Shown here: positions 11,611-25,500 of the stretch, one piece after another
How positions within the stretch are numbered: the first letter of the stretch is position 1
Layout of the letters: the number at the start of each line of letters is the position of its first letter
Notes under the pieces: model-generated
Databases searched by the model: none
What the model saw: only the letters and a program-made list of their open reading frames with translations
Told to the model about the DNA's origin: nothing
Position numbers and translations under genes: made by a program
Assembly (NCBI RefSeq): GCF_029227915.1
Contig: NC_079883.1
Span: forward strand, 2,668,001 to 2,728,000
Direction of reading: 5' to 3'
DNA length: 60,000 nucleotides
DNA from: Hydractinia symbiolongicarpus
Lineage: Eukaryota > Cnidaria > Hydrozoa > Anthoathecata > Hydractiniidae

Positions 11611-12608
11611 ATATCGTCACAAACCTGAATTTGTCTCTCATTTCTTCTTCTTTAAATAATAATTCAACATAATTAAAGAGCCATTAAAAGTACGCAAAAA
11701 TGATAAATTTTATTAATATTCTTTTTATTTCCCTCTGCTAAAATGACAAAACTTTTAGTACAACTTTCCTCTAAAGCTTTTCTTGTTTGCCTTCTCTTAA
11801 CGTCGTTCGATTTCTAATTTCGATTTGCATGTTTTGCACAAAAAAATCCACTTCAGCCCCGGTACGCAATACCAAAGAAACAAATATTTTTCGAAGAAAA
11901 TAGGCGATTTTACAGCAATCAGTCGTAACGAGTTAGATTCGAAGAAAATTAATCTCCCTTTGATTTGATACGCTGTATGTCGATGTGTTTGATAGGATCT
12001 AAATTTATCTCAAAGTGCATTTCCAATGTCATCGAACTCAAATCTTCGAATGAAAATTTTTCTAAATAGACGATTTCAAGAAAGCGTTTAACATTTGAAT
12101 TTAAAAATTTGACAATAAAAATAAAAAATTCTCAAAAAAAAATAAAAAAAAAATAGGTAAAATACTTTATATTTGGAGGACATAGACGGAAGTTGACTAA
12201 AAGTCATAAGTGGACACCATACTAACTTCTTGAAAATGTCCCCTAGTAAAAAATATTTGCGCTCGTTTAAATGGCAAATGGGTCTCTCTTGCTTCGCTGC
12301 TCTGCAAAAAAATTTGTTACTTTTTGCCTAATAAATCTTTGAAATTTTCAAATAATTTCCAAATCTATAAAAGTTTAAATTTTGAAGCTTAAACAAGAAC
12401 TTTAACAAGAGGCTACAGTTTTAATGGTTATTTATGCTTTGGTCCTCAACTCCTTCTTCGCTCTTTTCACCTCGACACTCATTTTTCTCTGCAACGCTTA
12501 AAATGTTTTTTAAAAAGAGGATGCGCTCTGATAAAAGACCGTTTTTCTTGTTAAACGTATACCCGTTATGGTTACACTAACTAGATACCGAAGTGAAAAA
12601 CGAGCAAA

Positions 12609-12680
12609 ATAAAAGTTGGCGAAAAAAAAAAAAAAGGCAAAATTTTAGTCACTTTTTGGCGACTTTTGCCTGGTTAACAC
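12609..12680. repeat. Partial GTCACTTTTTGGCGAC-type repeat
   Basis: An A-rich segment followed by TTAGTCACTTTTTGGCGAC closely resembles the subterminal segments of the 29863-31118 element, so this is a diverged solo end or relative of that family. Confidence 0.45.
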
Positions 12681-12766
12681 CGTTACAATCCGATAGCCAA
12701 ATAACGGTTCTTATATTATACTAGCTGGGAGACCTGGTGTAGAAACACCAAGTGAAGCCACCAAGA

Positions 12767-13084
12767 GGATAAATTTTGGCGAGGATAAAATTTGGCGAAT
12801 TTCGCCAAATTAAATACCCGCTAAAATTTTGATAACTGACTATTCGCTATTAATTAAATGCTTGTCAAATTTAACATAATTTACCGTTCGCCAAATTAAA
12901 TCCCCTCCAAATTTTTTTATTCTTATTTTTTATAAAACATTTCAAGACATAAATCATTTTTTTTGTCATCCGCCAAAATAAATCACCCCAAAATAAACAT
13001 TTTTTTTGTATTCGCCAAATTAAATCCCCGTCAAATATTCTATTGTAGTCATTCGGCAAATTAAATACTCACCAAAATTTATCC
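12767..13084. mobile_element. 318-bp MITE with 17-bp TIRs and internal repeats
   Basis: GGATAAATTTTGGCGAG at 12767-12783 is matched by its inverse at 13068-13084 with one mismatch. Inside, the word CGCCAAATTAAAT and close variants recur about six times. A minus-strand ORF over this interval (12871-13059) shows reiterated GDL-W and GFNLAN motifs only because of these repeats and is not a gene. Confidence 0.7.
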
Positions 13085-16000
13085 ACCTAAGGTAAATACA
13101 GCTGTATTAGTTTTGTCTCTTTTGCTAAAAACAGAAGTACATCTTACCTGTGTGAAGCAGGCAAACCATGACCAGAAGAAATACTACTATTTACTTTTTT
13201 TAATTTTATCTAAAAAGAAAAATATTGTACTAAAAGGTGGTGTTATACGAAGACACTGGAACGTCTTATGGCGCACATGTAACCTTGGCTTTCAGTTCGT
13301 TAATGTTAACTGTAACAAAAAGTTTGGTTGTGAAAACAATTTATAAATGATTTCTTAAGAAAAAATATGTTTTGTGTACAGTAAGCATTCACGTAAAAGG
13401 ATGCAACGCGAAATAGTCAGCTATGGGATTTTGTATTCCAGCTATAAAAAAATAAATACATTGTCGATATAAACTGGATGTGTCATGCTTTGAAACAAAT
13501 TATTACAATCGTGGTGTCAGTCTGTTTTTTCTTCTTGTCATTCGGAGTCCCAAAATATGTAGTGTTATGGCGGTAATGTTTTATTTCATTTGGGAAGTGC
13601 CAAGAAGGGAGAATATTTGTAACCTTTATTATGAGTTCACACGTAGGAGTGATAACTTTTAAATGTCACAATAACTATTACGTTATTTACAGGCTGGCAA
13701 AACATTTGTAGTTTAGCAAAAAAGAGCTACTAAATGACTGAGCGTTACGATAAAATCAAAATTAAAACAAAAACAATAAATGATATAAAAAACCGTAAAA
13801 GGAACTGACAAAAGTAAAAACTTAAATGAAAAGGTTTAGTTTTGAAAAACAAATATCTCCGATAAAAAGTACAAAAATTGCAGCAACGTCCCATGACAAG
13901 AGTGCTTTGTATTTTCTGTGATCATTAATTTTACACATAAATATACTCCCTAGAATGCTGTAGCTGCTCTAGCTGTAGGTCCCGCATCCCTTATACTTCG
14001 TAAACTGAGGCAAATATATGCATATGTATTAAAGGGGCTGCAAAACAAATTTTTGATCTTAATAACCTACATTAAAGTCGAGCTTATAGCGGGAAGAGGT
14101 TTATGAGCAATGAGGAAACAAATAACATATATTGAACAGCCAAAAATAAACTGAAAAACACATAAAAGTACCTTACACATTTCGGATATACGTAATTTAT
14201 TTTTTCATGAGCACTAACCTTGCTTTTAAACCAAATTTCCTGGTAAAAAGTTTAATCAAGCTAGTTATTATTTTTCCAAATTTTTCACAAAAAAAACATA
14301 CTAAATTATCGCATACAAATCCAGTGTAGGCAACAACAATAAAATTAAAATCTTTTTAGCAGCATTAAATACTGGCTATATAGTCCAGAATTTTGTCACT
14401 CGTGTTGTCTTTGCTGCCGCGTCAAAACAAACTTTCGATTTTACTGTTATGTATAACATCTCGCAGAATGTAGCTTATTTTATCACCGTAAAACAATACT
14501 ATAAAAATAATGTATTTATCTTTGAACAATACCAATAAAAAATAGCAAATCATAGTAATTATTTATTTACATAATTTTTTGTAGCTCGACTTTCTTATTT
14601 TGGTATTACACAATGTTACACAGAATGTGCGAAGCCGTTTGAGTTGTAGCCACTTTAAAAACATCTTGGATTATTTCCATTGTTTCACGATCACAATCAG
14701 TATGCTTTGAATTTTCCATGTTGCGAACTCTACAATGTGAAGTTGACTAATTTGATCAGGGAATACAACATCACACCTGTCGAATAATTAAACACATATA
14801 AGGAAGGCTTATAACCTGGTGGTTGTTGAATGTTAGTCAAAAAAAAGGAAAACTAAATGCATACTGTCTACCCTTAAACTCTTTGATTTGGTAAACAATT
14901 CCCATATTTCAGCAGGATAATCTAATAAGACGAAAAGTGCTACCTTGTCATCATGAAAAAACTCAAACCGATTGCTGTTTTTAAATTTAATAACTTTACA
15001 ATGCTCATACAAAATATTAAACTCACCTGCAGAACAAGTGGGAGGTAAAGCATTGTAAATTCTGATTTACAAGTCAGGAAGGTCCGGCTTGATGACAGAA
15101 AACATGACTGAAAACATTCAGCAAAATATTTTCTTCTTCTCTCAGTTTGCTCGGGTATCAGTTTACTATCGTGTTGGGGTTGCAAGTAACATTTATAACA
15201 CAGGCATTCAAAATTACCACTAGCTACTTCTTTAAAAAAATTTAGTAAAAAAATACAAGTAGGAAAATCCATTAATATAGAAATACAAATAAGAAAACTT
15301 TATTATAAGACAATATATATATATACAGCATCAAGCAATCAAAATGAGTTATGAAATTTTACATGCCTGTTGAATTGGAATTGCCCTTTTAGCATCCCTA
15401 GCTAATCAATGACTTAAAAGATCTGCAGTTTGCTTGGACAACTCATTTACACTTATGCGCTTATTGGCTTGCATTAGCTTATTCAGCATTTTTATTTGCA
15501 CATCTTAATGTTACCAAAAAAACTCCCGCTTGCCCTAGTTTAGTTGGGCACGTTCTGCAGTTTACTTGGGACTCACTTCCCTTTGATGTTAAGTAAGTTT
15601 AATCCCTTGTCAGCTACCAGCAGAATTTAATTTATCTTGGTATTGTAGAGGGTTTGCATTAACATCAACATGAGGAGTTAAGAAGAATCACTTGATTTGC
15701 TGAAAGAACATTCTGTGTAATTTGCAAGAAATTAAGGCTAGGTAGAGATAATATAAAAAGAAATATTAAGCACAGGCATAAAAAGGGATATAACAGGAAA
15801 AATAATATTTGTCTTCAGAAAATATTTTGTTATGATCATGCCCAATAAAAGAACTGTAAACGAGGTTGAGTAAAAATACCTAACATGCCTACCACATATT
15901 AACAATATTATATTGGGAAAAATTACAACCCAAACTTCCCTTCTTCTAGATGATTAACTACTATACCACGTGTTTGTTTAAATGTCCAGTTGAAACAGGA

Positions 16001-16584
16001 TCCAAATAACTATCGGGTGTATAAGTGTTGCCTGAAGGTTTAATAAAAATCTTCATGATAAAGTTTTCCATAAATCTACTAATGTTACTTGAGAGATTTC
16101 GAGTCAAATATAGCGCAGAACACTGTACTTTTCTGGCTGCCACAAAATAGTTTCTTGTTCGCCACTCCTTTAAAAATTTGTAAAAAAAATGAATTTTTGC
16201 TCGCTCTTTTGTGTTTTAACCTGTCTTTTTTTTTAAATAATCAAAATATACAAAAATTATGACATAATTAATTGCAGCAGGTATCGATGTGCAAAGTTTT
16301 GTTGAGTTTCTCCATCGTAGAGGGGAGTTTTGGACATTTTAAGTCATTTAGACATCGTGAAAAACGAACATCTAAATTTCCTCGCAACCTGACGTTTACA
16401 ACAATAGCTTATTCGAAGATGTGCAGATGTGTTCAGCTAACTACCGACGACTCATTAAATAATTATATTATGTTAGAGAATATCAATCTCCACATATTTT
16501 AAAAAAAAATTTGTAAAAAAATATTTTTATACCATTACAGTATCCTTAAGTCTGACATATCAGGCATATCACATTCGCTTTTTT
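13085..16584. other. No supported gene; region 3' of SLC7 copy A
   Basis: No exon-like sequence that could be assigned. A 110-codon minus-strand frame at 14940-15272 contains a cysteine cluster but matches no family I recognise. The region includes the unassigned 3' UTR of SLC7 copy A. Confidence 0.4.
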
Positions 16585-19500
16585 TCAGCAAGGAACGGGA
16601 TGTTCATTATCAGGAAAAGCTAAACCAACAGACTGTTGTATCGAATTTAAACAGGACTCTATAAAAAAAATCGAAAATTGGACGTTTCACTGAAACTGGT
16701 TATTAGCGGTATAATCTGAATCCGACATTTATTTTAAATAGAGTTTACACGACCATAACAAAGACAGTGTTAATACTAACGCGAACAAATCTGTCAACAA
16801 TGTAACTGTAGCCTAAAAATAAAAATAAACACTTACCAATGCAGCTTTTGCAGGGAACTGGTAGATATTGCAAAACGTCGAGATGAACAAACAAGAGATA
16901 TGCTGGCAGCCCAGCTAATATCATGGCGAGTGCAATTGCGCTTCCTTTAGGTTTATCTGTGATTGGTATGACAGTGAGAAAGATGGAGAAGAGTATCATA
17001 ATGAAGGGAATGGGTAAAAAAACCTAAAAAAATAATTTGCAGTGTAGAAATAATAATTCCCCTCACTTAATTTTTCTCCATATAAATTATTAATTGGAAA
17101 GCCAAAGAAATTTTTGCAAATTTTTATTTTGTTAAGCTAATTTTGCGTGTTAGCCTATATTTTAATATACTTCAGAGTGCACCAAGTAATTTAATGAAAG
17201 AGGCTATTATTTGATTTTTATATGTACGATTTTAGGAACTCTAACAACTTGGTCAATTTTCCATTCCCTTTTTTCTTATAACGTTTACAGAATATTATTT
17301 AAACCACCAAACAAAGTAGAAAGTGTCATATTTTTAACAAAAACAAAGTTCAGAGGTGTGTCAACCTGAACGCTATCGTACTGCAGTGGCGAATTTAGGG
17401 CATGTCAAGCTAGTCGGGTGGACATTTTTGAATAACTTTTGAATAACGCAAATAAGTCGGAATATGGGTAGGGGGGTATTGCCCTATGCAACAATTTGGT
17501 GTTAGGATTTTTCCCAACACATGTAAAATAAGAAATACCGTGTTTACACTTTACGATTTTTTAAAACCATTATAATGTGAGAGAAGAGATCAATACAACA
17601 AAAATGTTTGCAACTACCCCCTTTTGTTTGTGGACGAGATGAAATGTTTACGCTGAATCAGCCTTTTCGTTCAACAGGCATGGAACTGTGAGAACGTGTT
17701 AAAAAATTTTGCTTGATTAACGATTTTAAAAACTTAAAAGAATGCAGGAAAAATATTTCGGGTAAGATTAGAAATTATCCATCTCATGCAAAGTTATATC
17801 GACTATTAACATCTAGTCAGTTGCACCGAATTTTTTTGGCAGATATATACCTTCCCATCCAACTAAAGAAAGATAACGAAACTGTTTGTATAGCTTTAAG
17901 GTATGTACTTTTAATTTGAGACGTTTATAATCCAATAAAATTCCGAACATTGTTGAGTTTTTTTTGCTGAGCAATCAAAATAAGATCAAAATGGTAGCTT
18001 TGTTTTGGTTATATATATGGTTGGCAATTTTGTTCTTTTCAATATAGCTAGCTAAAGTTTTATTATGTTTAGATCAACAGCTACTGGAAGTTGTTTGTTT
18101 AGCTGTTTTTCCATCTACATGGCTGGAGACAATTCTCTGGTTGAAGATATACGAGCTCTCACAGCCATAGAGTTGTATGTCAATGCTTTATTACCAGCAT
18201 CCTTACTTCTTTTCTTTAAGCCACTCTCACCCTAAAATGTTTTCATGTATTGCTAACATCTTATGTTTATATGTTTCCCATTCTACTATTGATGGTGGTT
18301 ATGTAGGACCAAGATTAGTCCAACAGAAAGCAATCCATACTTGCTCAAACAATGCTTGGTTTGGATTTTTATGTATTCTTGCTTTTTGCAAAATAACCGA
18401 AAGAAAATAATATGTCACTATCCTACGACAGGACCTGAAAAATTAAAAGTAGCATTTAACAATAAATTCGACTTTAATTCAGTTTCTTCCACTGAAAGTT
18501 TTCATATTTTATTTTGCTATGAAGGAGTTGTAAGCACTCCACAATTCCAACACAACCACTATGTTCCTCTTCTCTTCTGTGTACGTGGAAATGTACGTAA
18601 ACGTAAAATTATTTCCTGTAAGGCACATGCTAAAATAAACTGTCCTAACCCTGATAAAATACAAACAAAATTGTTTTCATTTTGGAAAAGGTCACTCTCT
18701 GAGGATGTTTTTATTTCCCCAAATTCTTTTTCCATGACATCTCATTTACCCTCTACAAACATCAACTCCATTCAAACATTTTTTTCCAATGTTCCCTCTA
18801 CCTCAACTTCAACTGTGACATCCGTTATGTCTGATAAAGCTACTCCTATGCCTCCCAGTCCAGAAAAAAATTATTCAGGTGAAAACCAAGAAAACACTTC
18901 CTCAGCTCCATTATGCACTTACCACATCGCAAACTATGTTAATAAAGCATCCTTAAAAGAGTCGGAAATAGGTCATATTATAAAAAATATTTTTATTCCC
19001 AAGAAAAACTTCAATTTTCTGAAATCTGTAGATGGTAGAAAATTTCTGCTTTCCTGGCTATAACAGTTTCCTTGATTATGTTATTCTCCTATTCTTGATG
19101 GTGCCTTTTGTATATCTTGTGTTCTGTTTGGTCACAAGTTTACCAAGTCATTAAAAGTTAGGAAGTTTTTTGTTGAGCCATTTCGATATTGACCAAATGC
19201 TGTTTCTGCTTTTATTAGGCATTGTCAGGGTAAAAAAATGATGCAAACCAAAACATGACATTGCATAAAGAAACCTTTACCTTGTATATTGATTTCTGTC
19301 AAACTACAATAGGAAATGCCCTTTCGATTGATTTATTGCTAAATAAACAATTAAAACAAAGGTTGAACAGAACAAGAAATTTTTGATAACTATTGTTGAC
19401 ACAATTATTCTTTTACGTCGTTTAGGTCTGCCTTATCGTGGGCATAGGGATGATTCGCAATTTCATCAAGAAGTTGGAGAATATTCTACAGGTAGTGTGG

Positions 19501-22500
19501 GAACTTTGTTGAAATCTTATATTATAGAGTCAGAGGTGGTGACCAGCAATTACAAGCCCATTTAACAAAGTGTTCTAAAAATGCTTCCTATATTTCAAAA
19601 ACCTCCCAAAATGAGATTATTAAATGCTGTGGAGAATTTATTCAAGAAAAACTAGTTTCTTAAATAACAGAAAGCAAGTTTTTTTCAATTTTGTGTGACG
19701 AAGCATCTGATTGTTCCAACAAAGAACATGTCTTTGTACATCCGTTTTATTGATCAAGAATTTAAAATCAGGAAGGAATTTCTTGGCCTTTATCATTGTG
19801 AGTTGGGGTTGTCTGGTGAGGCGCTAGTTAGACCATACTCAGTGCTATCAGTGACTTCAATTTTAATATTGATGACTGCAGGGGGCAAGGTTATGATGGT
19901 GCAGGTGCTTTTGCTGGACCAATAAATGGAGCTTCTGCTTTTATATTAAGGGTAAATAAAAAGCCATTTACACACATTGTCAATGTCATCGTCTTAATTT
20001 AAGTGTTGTGAAATCATGCTCAATCCAATCTGTAATGTCATGGAACAGGCAAAGGGGTTATCTTACTTCTTTAAATTTTCACAATCCTGTCAATTAATTC
20101 TGAACTTCTCCATCAAACACAGTTCCACTTCTTCAGCAAAAAATAAATTAGGTGATGTTTGTCGAACCAGGTGGGTTGAGCGAATCACTGGGATGAATGA
20201 TTTTGTGGAGCATTTTTTTGCCATTATTTCTTGTCTCGAAGAGATGAGCATAAATTTAGCTAAGAAATGTAATAAAGACACTTTAACACTTCAGCATTTT
20301 TAGGTCTTCTTTCCTCATATCCATTTATTGTCACACTTGTTCTTTCCCAAAATATCCTAAATAAACTTTTACCTGTAACCAGACTATTGCAGTCTAAAGG
20401 TATCGATATATCTGAATCTTTTTCAGGCCCTAAAATCTGACATGATGCTGACAAGAAATTCTGTTGATATTTACCATGGCAAATGGTATACCCAAGCATT
20501 AGCTTTGGCGAATGAAGTTGGTGTTATGTAGACTTAACCCAGAACTGCTTCTCGACAAATTCACAGAGATAATGTTCCTAGTGAGACTATTTCTGTGAGA
20601 GATCTTTTTCAGCTATGCAAAGGTTGAAAGATTACACAAGGTCTACTGATAGATTGAATGGAATTGCATTGATGCATATTCATGAAGAAATTATACCAGA
20701 AATAGCTTAAGTTATAAAACATTTTACTTCTAGTCACCCCCTTTTTCAATATCAGCAGTTCTTCCTCCCTATTCTTGCACTTACTCCCCCCTCTATATTT
20801 TTCAGGTTTTATTCCTTTTATATAATTATATATACATCTTTTTTATTTTCCTCCTCCCCTAGCTATACATCTTTTTATTTTCTGCCTCCATACTTTTTTG
20901 TTTTTTCCTCTTATATACTTTCTTTTCCCTCTCCTTTATTTTGTTTTTTTCTCTCACCCTTTCCTATTTTATAAGTGTATGATTTACATCCAAGTTAACA
21001 TGCTTAAAGTTTTGCTGTGGTTATAAAAAAATGATACATTGTTACAAGAGTTTTTATCAATTCTTTGATCATTGTTGACTAGATTGTTCTATATAAAGAT
21101 GAAAAATTTTTATATTATTTCTTCATGGTTTGGTTTTCCTTTTGGTTCATGACTGCTGTTTCCACTTGTGGTATATGAAGAAGGAAGAAAGAAGAACTTG
21201 TGGATATTAATACCTTAAATTTAGAAAAAACATTACTTGGCTTACTGTCTGATATGGTTATTAATTTAACCTGACAGTGCAATAGCAATGTCACAAAATG
21301 TTGTTTTCTTTGCTTGTTTGTTTGAATAGTCCAATATACTGTCCTAATTTTTTGTTGTATAAATGTCGGGTTTTTTTGCAAAATTTGTTAATTTTTACCA
21401 GAGGATACCCAGCAGAGCTACCTACTACTAAAAAATTTGGACTAGCTTGTATAAATTCCTGTATCCGCCCCTGTTTTGAATGTAACTTAAGTTCAACAGA
21501 TGCAATTAAGAATTGCAATGGCTATTTCTATGCAGCATGGCACAACTTATGGAGAGCTTAAATTCTACCTGGCTATTGCTTCAAGCAGAAACATAATTGT
21601 TTAGAAAATTCTCATTCGTTGAAGTGATTAGTGCATTATGTCTGGTCCCGTCCCATCCCATCCATACTAAAAATGAAATCACCATTTGAATTTCAGATTT
21701 CATCTGAAATACTTTATTTCTATGCACCTGAAGGTCAACACTATTAAAAACTATTCATAAACCACAAGACGATTTGAAAAGTATTACCAAATTTTAGATA
21801 AGGAACACTGGTATTAATAAATAAGTCAATAACATTAGTACAAACTTATACAACATATCTTTCACACCTTGTAAGGTCTTTCCATGTCTTTTCGTTTGAA
21901 ACGTAAGTATATTAACGCCACAAAACAAGCCCCATAGAAAACCCAGTTTGCAAAACTGAAGAAGTTAATCAATGTTGCAAATTCAGCTTTGTCTGGTATT
22001 AACATAATAGTTGAAACCAGGGCCTAAACAGCAAAATAACAAGATCAAAAACAAACAAAAACAAAAACAAAACTAGATTAAAATACCTTATATTCGATCG
22101 ATAAGCCATTACTTTAAGTGCAGAAACGTTCCTGGGCAAAAATTTCGCGAATGGGAAACGCGCAAAATTCTTCCATTAGACGGACAGAAGCTTTTCGTGA
22201 ATAAGCCATTAAATTCTTTTGACCTTGACTTTTAACCATATCAGAATAACAGATACTCTATGACAGCTAAAAACTTTATACAATTATACAAATAATTCTA
22301 CAAACAAGAATAAAAAAACATACTAAAAATAACAGTGATGGTAGGGGTGTCCGTCTCTTAACATGGACCATCGACAATACTCTGGGCATGTGGCCGTCTC
22401 TTGCAGCAACGTATACAAGCCTAACAATACGCAGCATAAATATGACTAAAAAGGATTTAGTGCTGTGGTGGCAGCTGACAGAAATCTTAGAGAATTGCTT

Positions 22501-25500
22501 ATAAAAAAGCAATGTAAAATCTAACCTGCCACTACTGAAAGCTAACCCGTTCACAGCACCAAAACATGACAACCCAACTAGAATCGGAATAATAAACTTT
22601 CCAGCTCCTAAGTAAATATTACCAAGTTCCTAAAGTAAAATATAAAAAAAAGATAGTAAATATAGGACAAGAAATGCAATATTGGAAAGAAGGTTTTATA
22701 TTGGTTTTTCTTAGGAAAGCATGCAGATATAATTGTAGTTGATAGGCCTGTGGGAAAACACACACATGTAGGTAGAAAAACCATGGAAAAACCTGTCATT
22801 TTAATTTTCATGACGTTAGAAATGACACATTTATACACAATTTTTTTAAATTAGTCCCATTTTAGTCCCTGGTTGCACACAGTGAAAAATAACTGACGTC
22901 ACTGTTTCCAATTTATTCTTTGCTTTGCAATTGGCTAATTATGAAAAAAAAAAAAACAATTTTTTTAGATTCACATTAATTTACACATTATGTTTAAGCC
23001 ATTTGTTAATTATGTAAACAAGTATATTACCAACCAGAGCAACAGCAGGCGATTTCAGAATACCAGCCTTGCCAAGTACACTGATATAAGCTATGTTACA
23101 CAACACATAACATCCAATAACTATCACCATTGATATAATTACTGCAATTGGCATGTCTCTACAAATATATACAAGAGATGTGGACTAGGCCAAAAAATGG
23201 ACAATAAATAACTATATCTGTGAATATTACAAACATGTTAAAAATAGTAATATACCTCCCTGGATTTTTCATTTCTTCAGTTACATAATTTAAACTGTTC
23301 CTAAAATAAATAGAAGTTCATAATAACAACAACATGCATAACTTCAACAAATTATTTGAATAACAATAATTTTCATAATACTTTAATACAGTGTACTATC
23401 AGTAAAAAATCAAATAAAAAACATACCATCCACCAAATGCCCAAAGTCCATAATAAAACGCAAAGCTGATGTGTCGAATATCACTTGTAGTGTTGTTAAA
23501 AGAATTCTTGAAATTAGCAGTATGGCCTATGATAGAACACACAAAACGGAAGCAAAAATATTTTATTAATATAGACAACAATTTCCATCCAGTTTATCAT
23601 TCTGTAATTCAAACAGGTAAACAATGATTCAAATAACAGGGAATTAGCATTATGTAAAATTTAACAAAATTTAGTCTAAATTAGGTCAGTTCGATCAATC
23701 TACAATTGTATAGTGAATGTCATAAAACAACTGGATAGATGAAAATACAAAATAAAATAAAAGTAAGTGTTCTATAATTACAATGTCCTGTTGTCCTAGA
23801 GTATTATTTCTTAAGTTTTATGGCACTTATCATTTCAGCCTCGTCAATTGATTCTCCCTAAACCTCATGATTTCTGGACCCGAATTCTCTCATACAAAAA
23901 AATAAAGGAATAGAGGACGTTAATTAACAGTTTTTCCATTTTATTGTCAAAAAGTGTCAATACTGTGCTGGTATAACTTTGGTAAGTAATTATTGATTTA
24001 AGTTTGCATTTTAATACACACTGAGTTTGTTGTTTAATAATGTTTTATTTTGTTATACAATCCAGTATATACAAATTCTATTGTCATCATGTTCAAATTA
24101 GATATTCTTTCTTGACAGTGGAAACAATGGTTTTACCAAAAAAAATACAAAAAAAACAGTAAATATATTCATATTTACCTTTTCCAAGTTCGATAAATCC
24201 AATGATAACTAAAATTATGACACATGTCAACTTTGCAAATGTAAACAAATTTTGTATAATAACAGCCCATCGGACGCTAACACAGTTTATGATTGTAATT
24301 ATGGCTAAATTGAAAAGAAAAGAAAAGAATTATTATAGCTAATATACATATATATTTTTTTTACAGGATTTTCTCTCTTAGTGTGCACATACCATTATAA
24401 ACATACTGTCGCTATTAAAACTTATTATATTTTTTAAATTATTTTTTTCAATTTACTTCCATACCTTAACATTTTTAAGCAATACAAGAGCTTTTTTAAA
24501 ATGCAAAAAAATGTATTTTTAAAGATATTAGCGTATGATCCGCCAACTCCATGAATCCGATCACTCCGTGAAACCGCTTTCGAAGCCCACAACAACTTAC
24601 CACGGCTCTGTCTACCATTTTTAATGAATGAATTCGATTCAGGGGGTTTGATACTACCACTTAATCATTTTAGGGGTGTCGGAACATCCGCATGACAAAA
24701 ATGTGGCGGTAAGTTCAGCCGGCTACACCTTTTTGTGATTTCCAAGGCAAGCACGACAGTGGTCATTTTTGATATATTGTTACCTCAGTTAATTGATTAT
24801 AGTTATGGTCATGTTATATATACCTTTTCTGAGGGTCCAATGATTCGAGAATGTTTTCTAATGAATATTTTAATTTTTAAAATATTTTTGCTAGTCATCA
24901 GAAATTGAAGGATCCATCACAGCATTATCAGATGATAGTACATGTCAGATCCAGCTTATTTGTCCACAAATAAATGTATTTTTTTCTTGTCATATCCCAC
25001 CCCCCAAACGGTCCGCGACAGATAGCGCTACGATAATAAAAGTTTGAAATAACCGATATGTTGACGATTGTTAGGGTTAACCAAAAAAAAAGACAAGTTT
25101 CGCTCACACGTCGTTACAAGCAAGAGTGTGAGCGAAACTTGTCTTTTTTTTTTGGTTAACCCTACATTCAAACACCTTGCCAAGTGTAAGAGCTTTGATA
25201 ATAAACTTGATAAGAAATTAAATAGACTGGTTGAAAAAAATTTGAAATTCTGAAAGATTATTTAAACTTTTCTTGACATTGAAAAAAGATGCGATCACGT
25301 CAGTGACTTCAAGTGAACAAATGAACTGAAAAATCTGCTTTTGAATAAATAAATATAAATTCCCCATAGAGTATACTTTACAATTAAATTTTATTTAAGG
25401 ATATAAGGACGTTAAATGTGTTTTCTTCACGGAGTTGGTGGATTATATGCTAGATACATTATAAAATATATTATTGATTTCCGCTGTTGAGGGCCAAATT

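Larger units (their letters stand above)
17394..21473 (+). mobile_element. Candidate full extent of a hAT element in SLC7 copy A intron 8
   Basis: CAGTGGCGAATTTAGGG at 17394-17410 and the inverse of CAGGGGCGGATACAGGA ending at 21473 bracket the broken transposase. CAG-type termini and about 4 kb length fit hAT transposons. No matching 8-bp target duplication was found (TCGTACTG left, TTTTGAAT right), so the ends may belong to separate insertions. Confidence 0.4.

Noticed and set aside
12871-13059. Repetitive minus-strand ORF
   Set aside because: It is the translation of internal repeats of a MITE.
14940-15272. 110-codon minus-strand ORF with several cysteines
   Set aside because: No family pattern and no splice-consistent neighbours; likely chance.
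25073-25163. Interstitial telomere repeat
   Set aside because: Only about one and a half TTAGGG units occur at the hairpin end; no tandem run, so not a telomeric tract.
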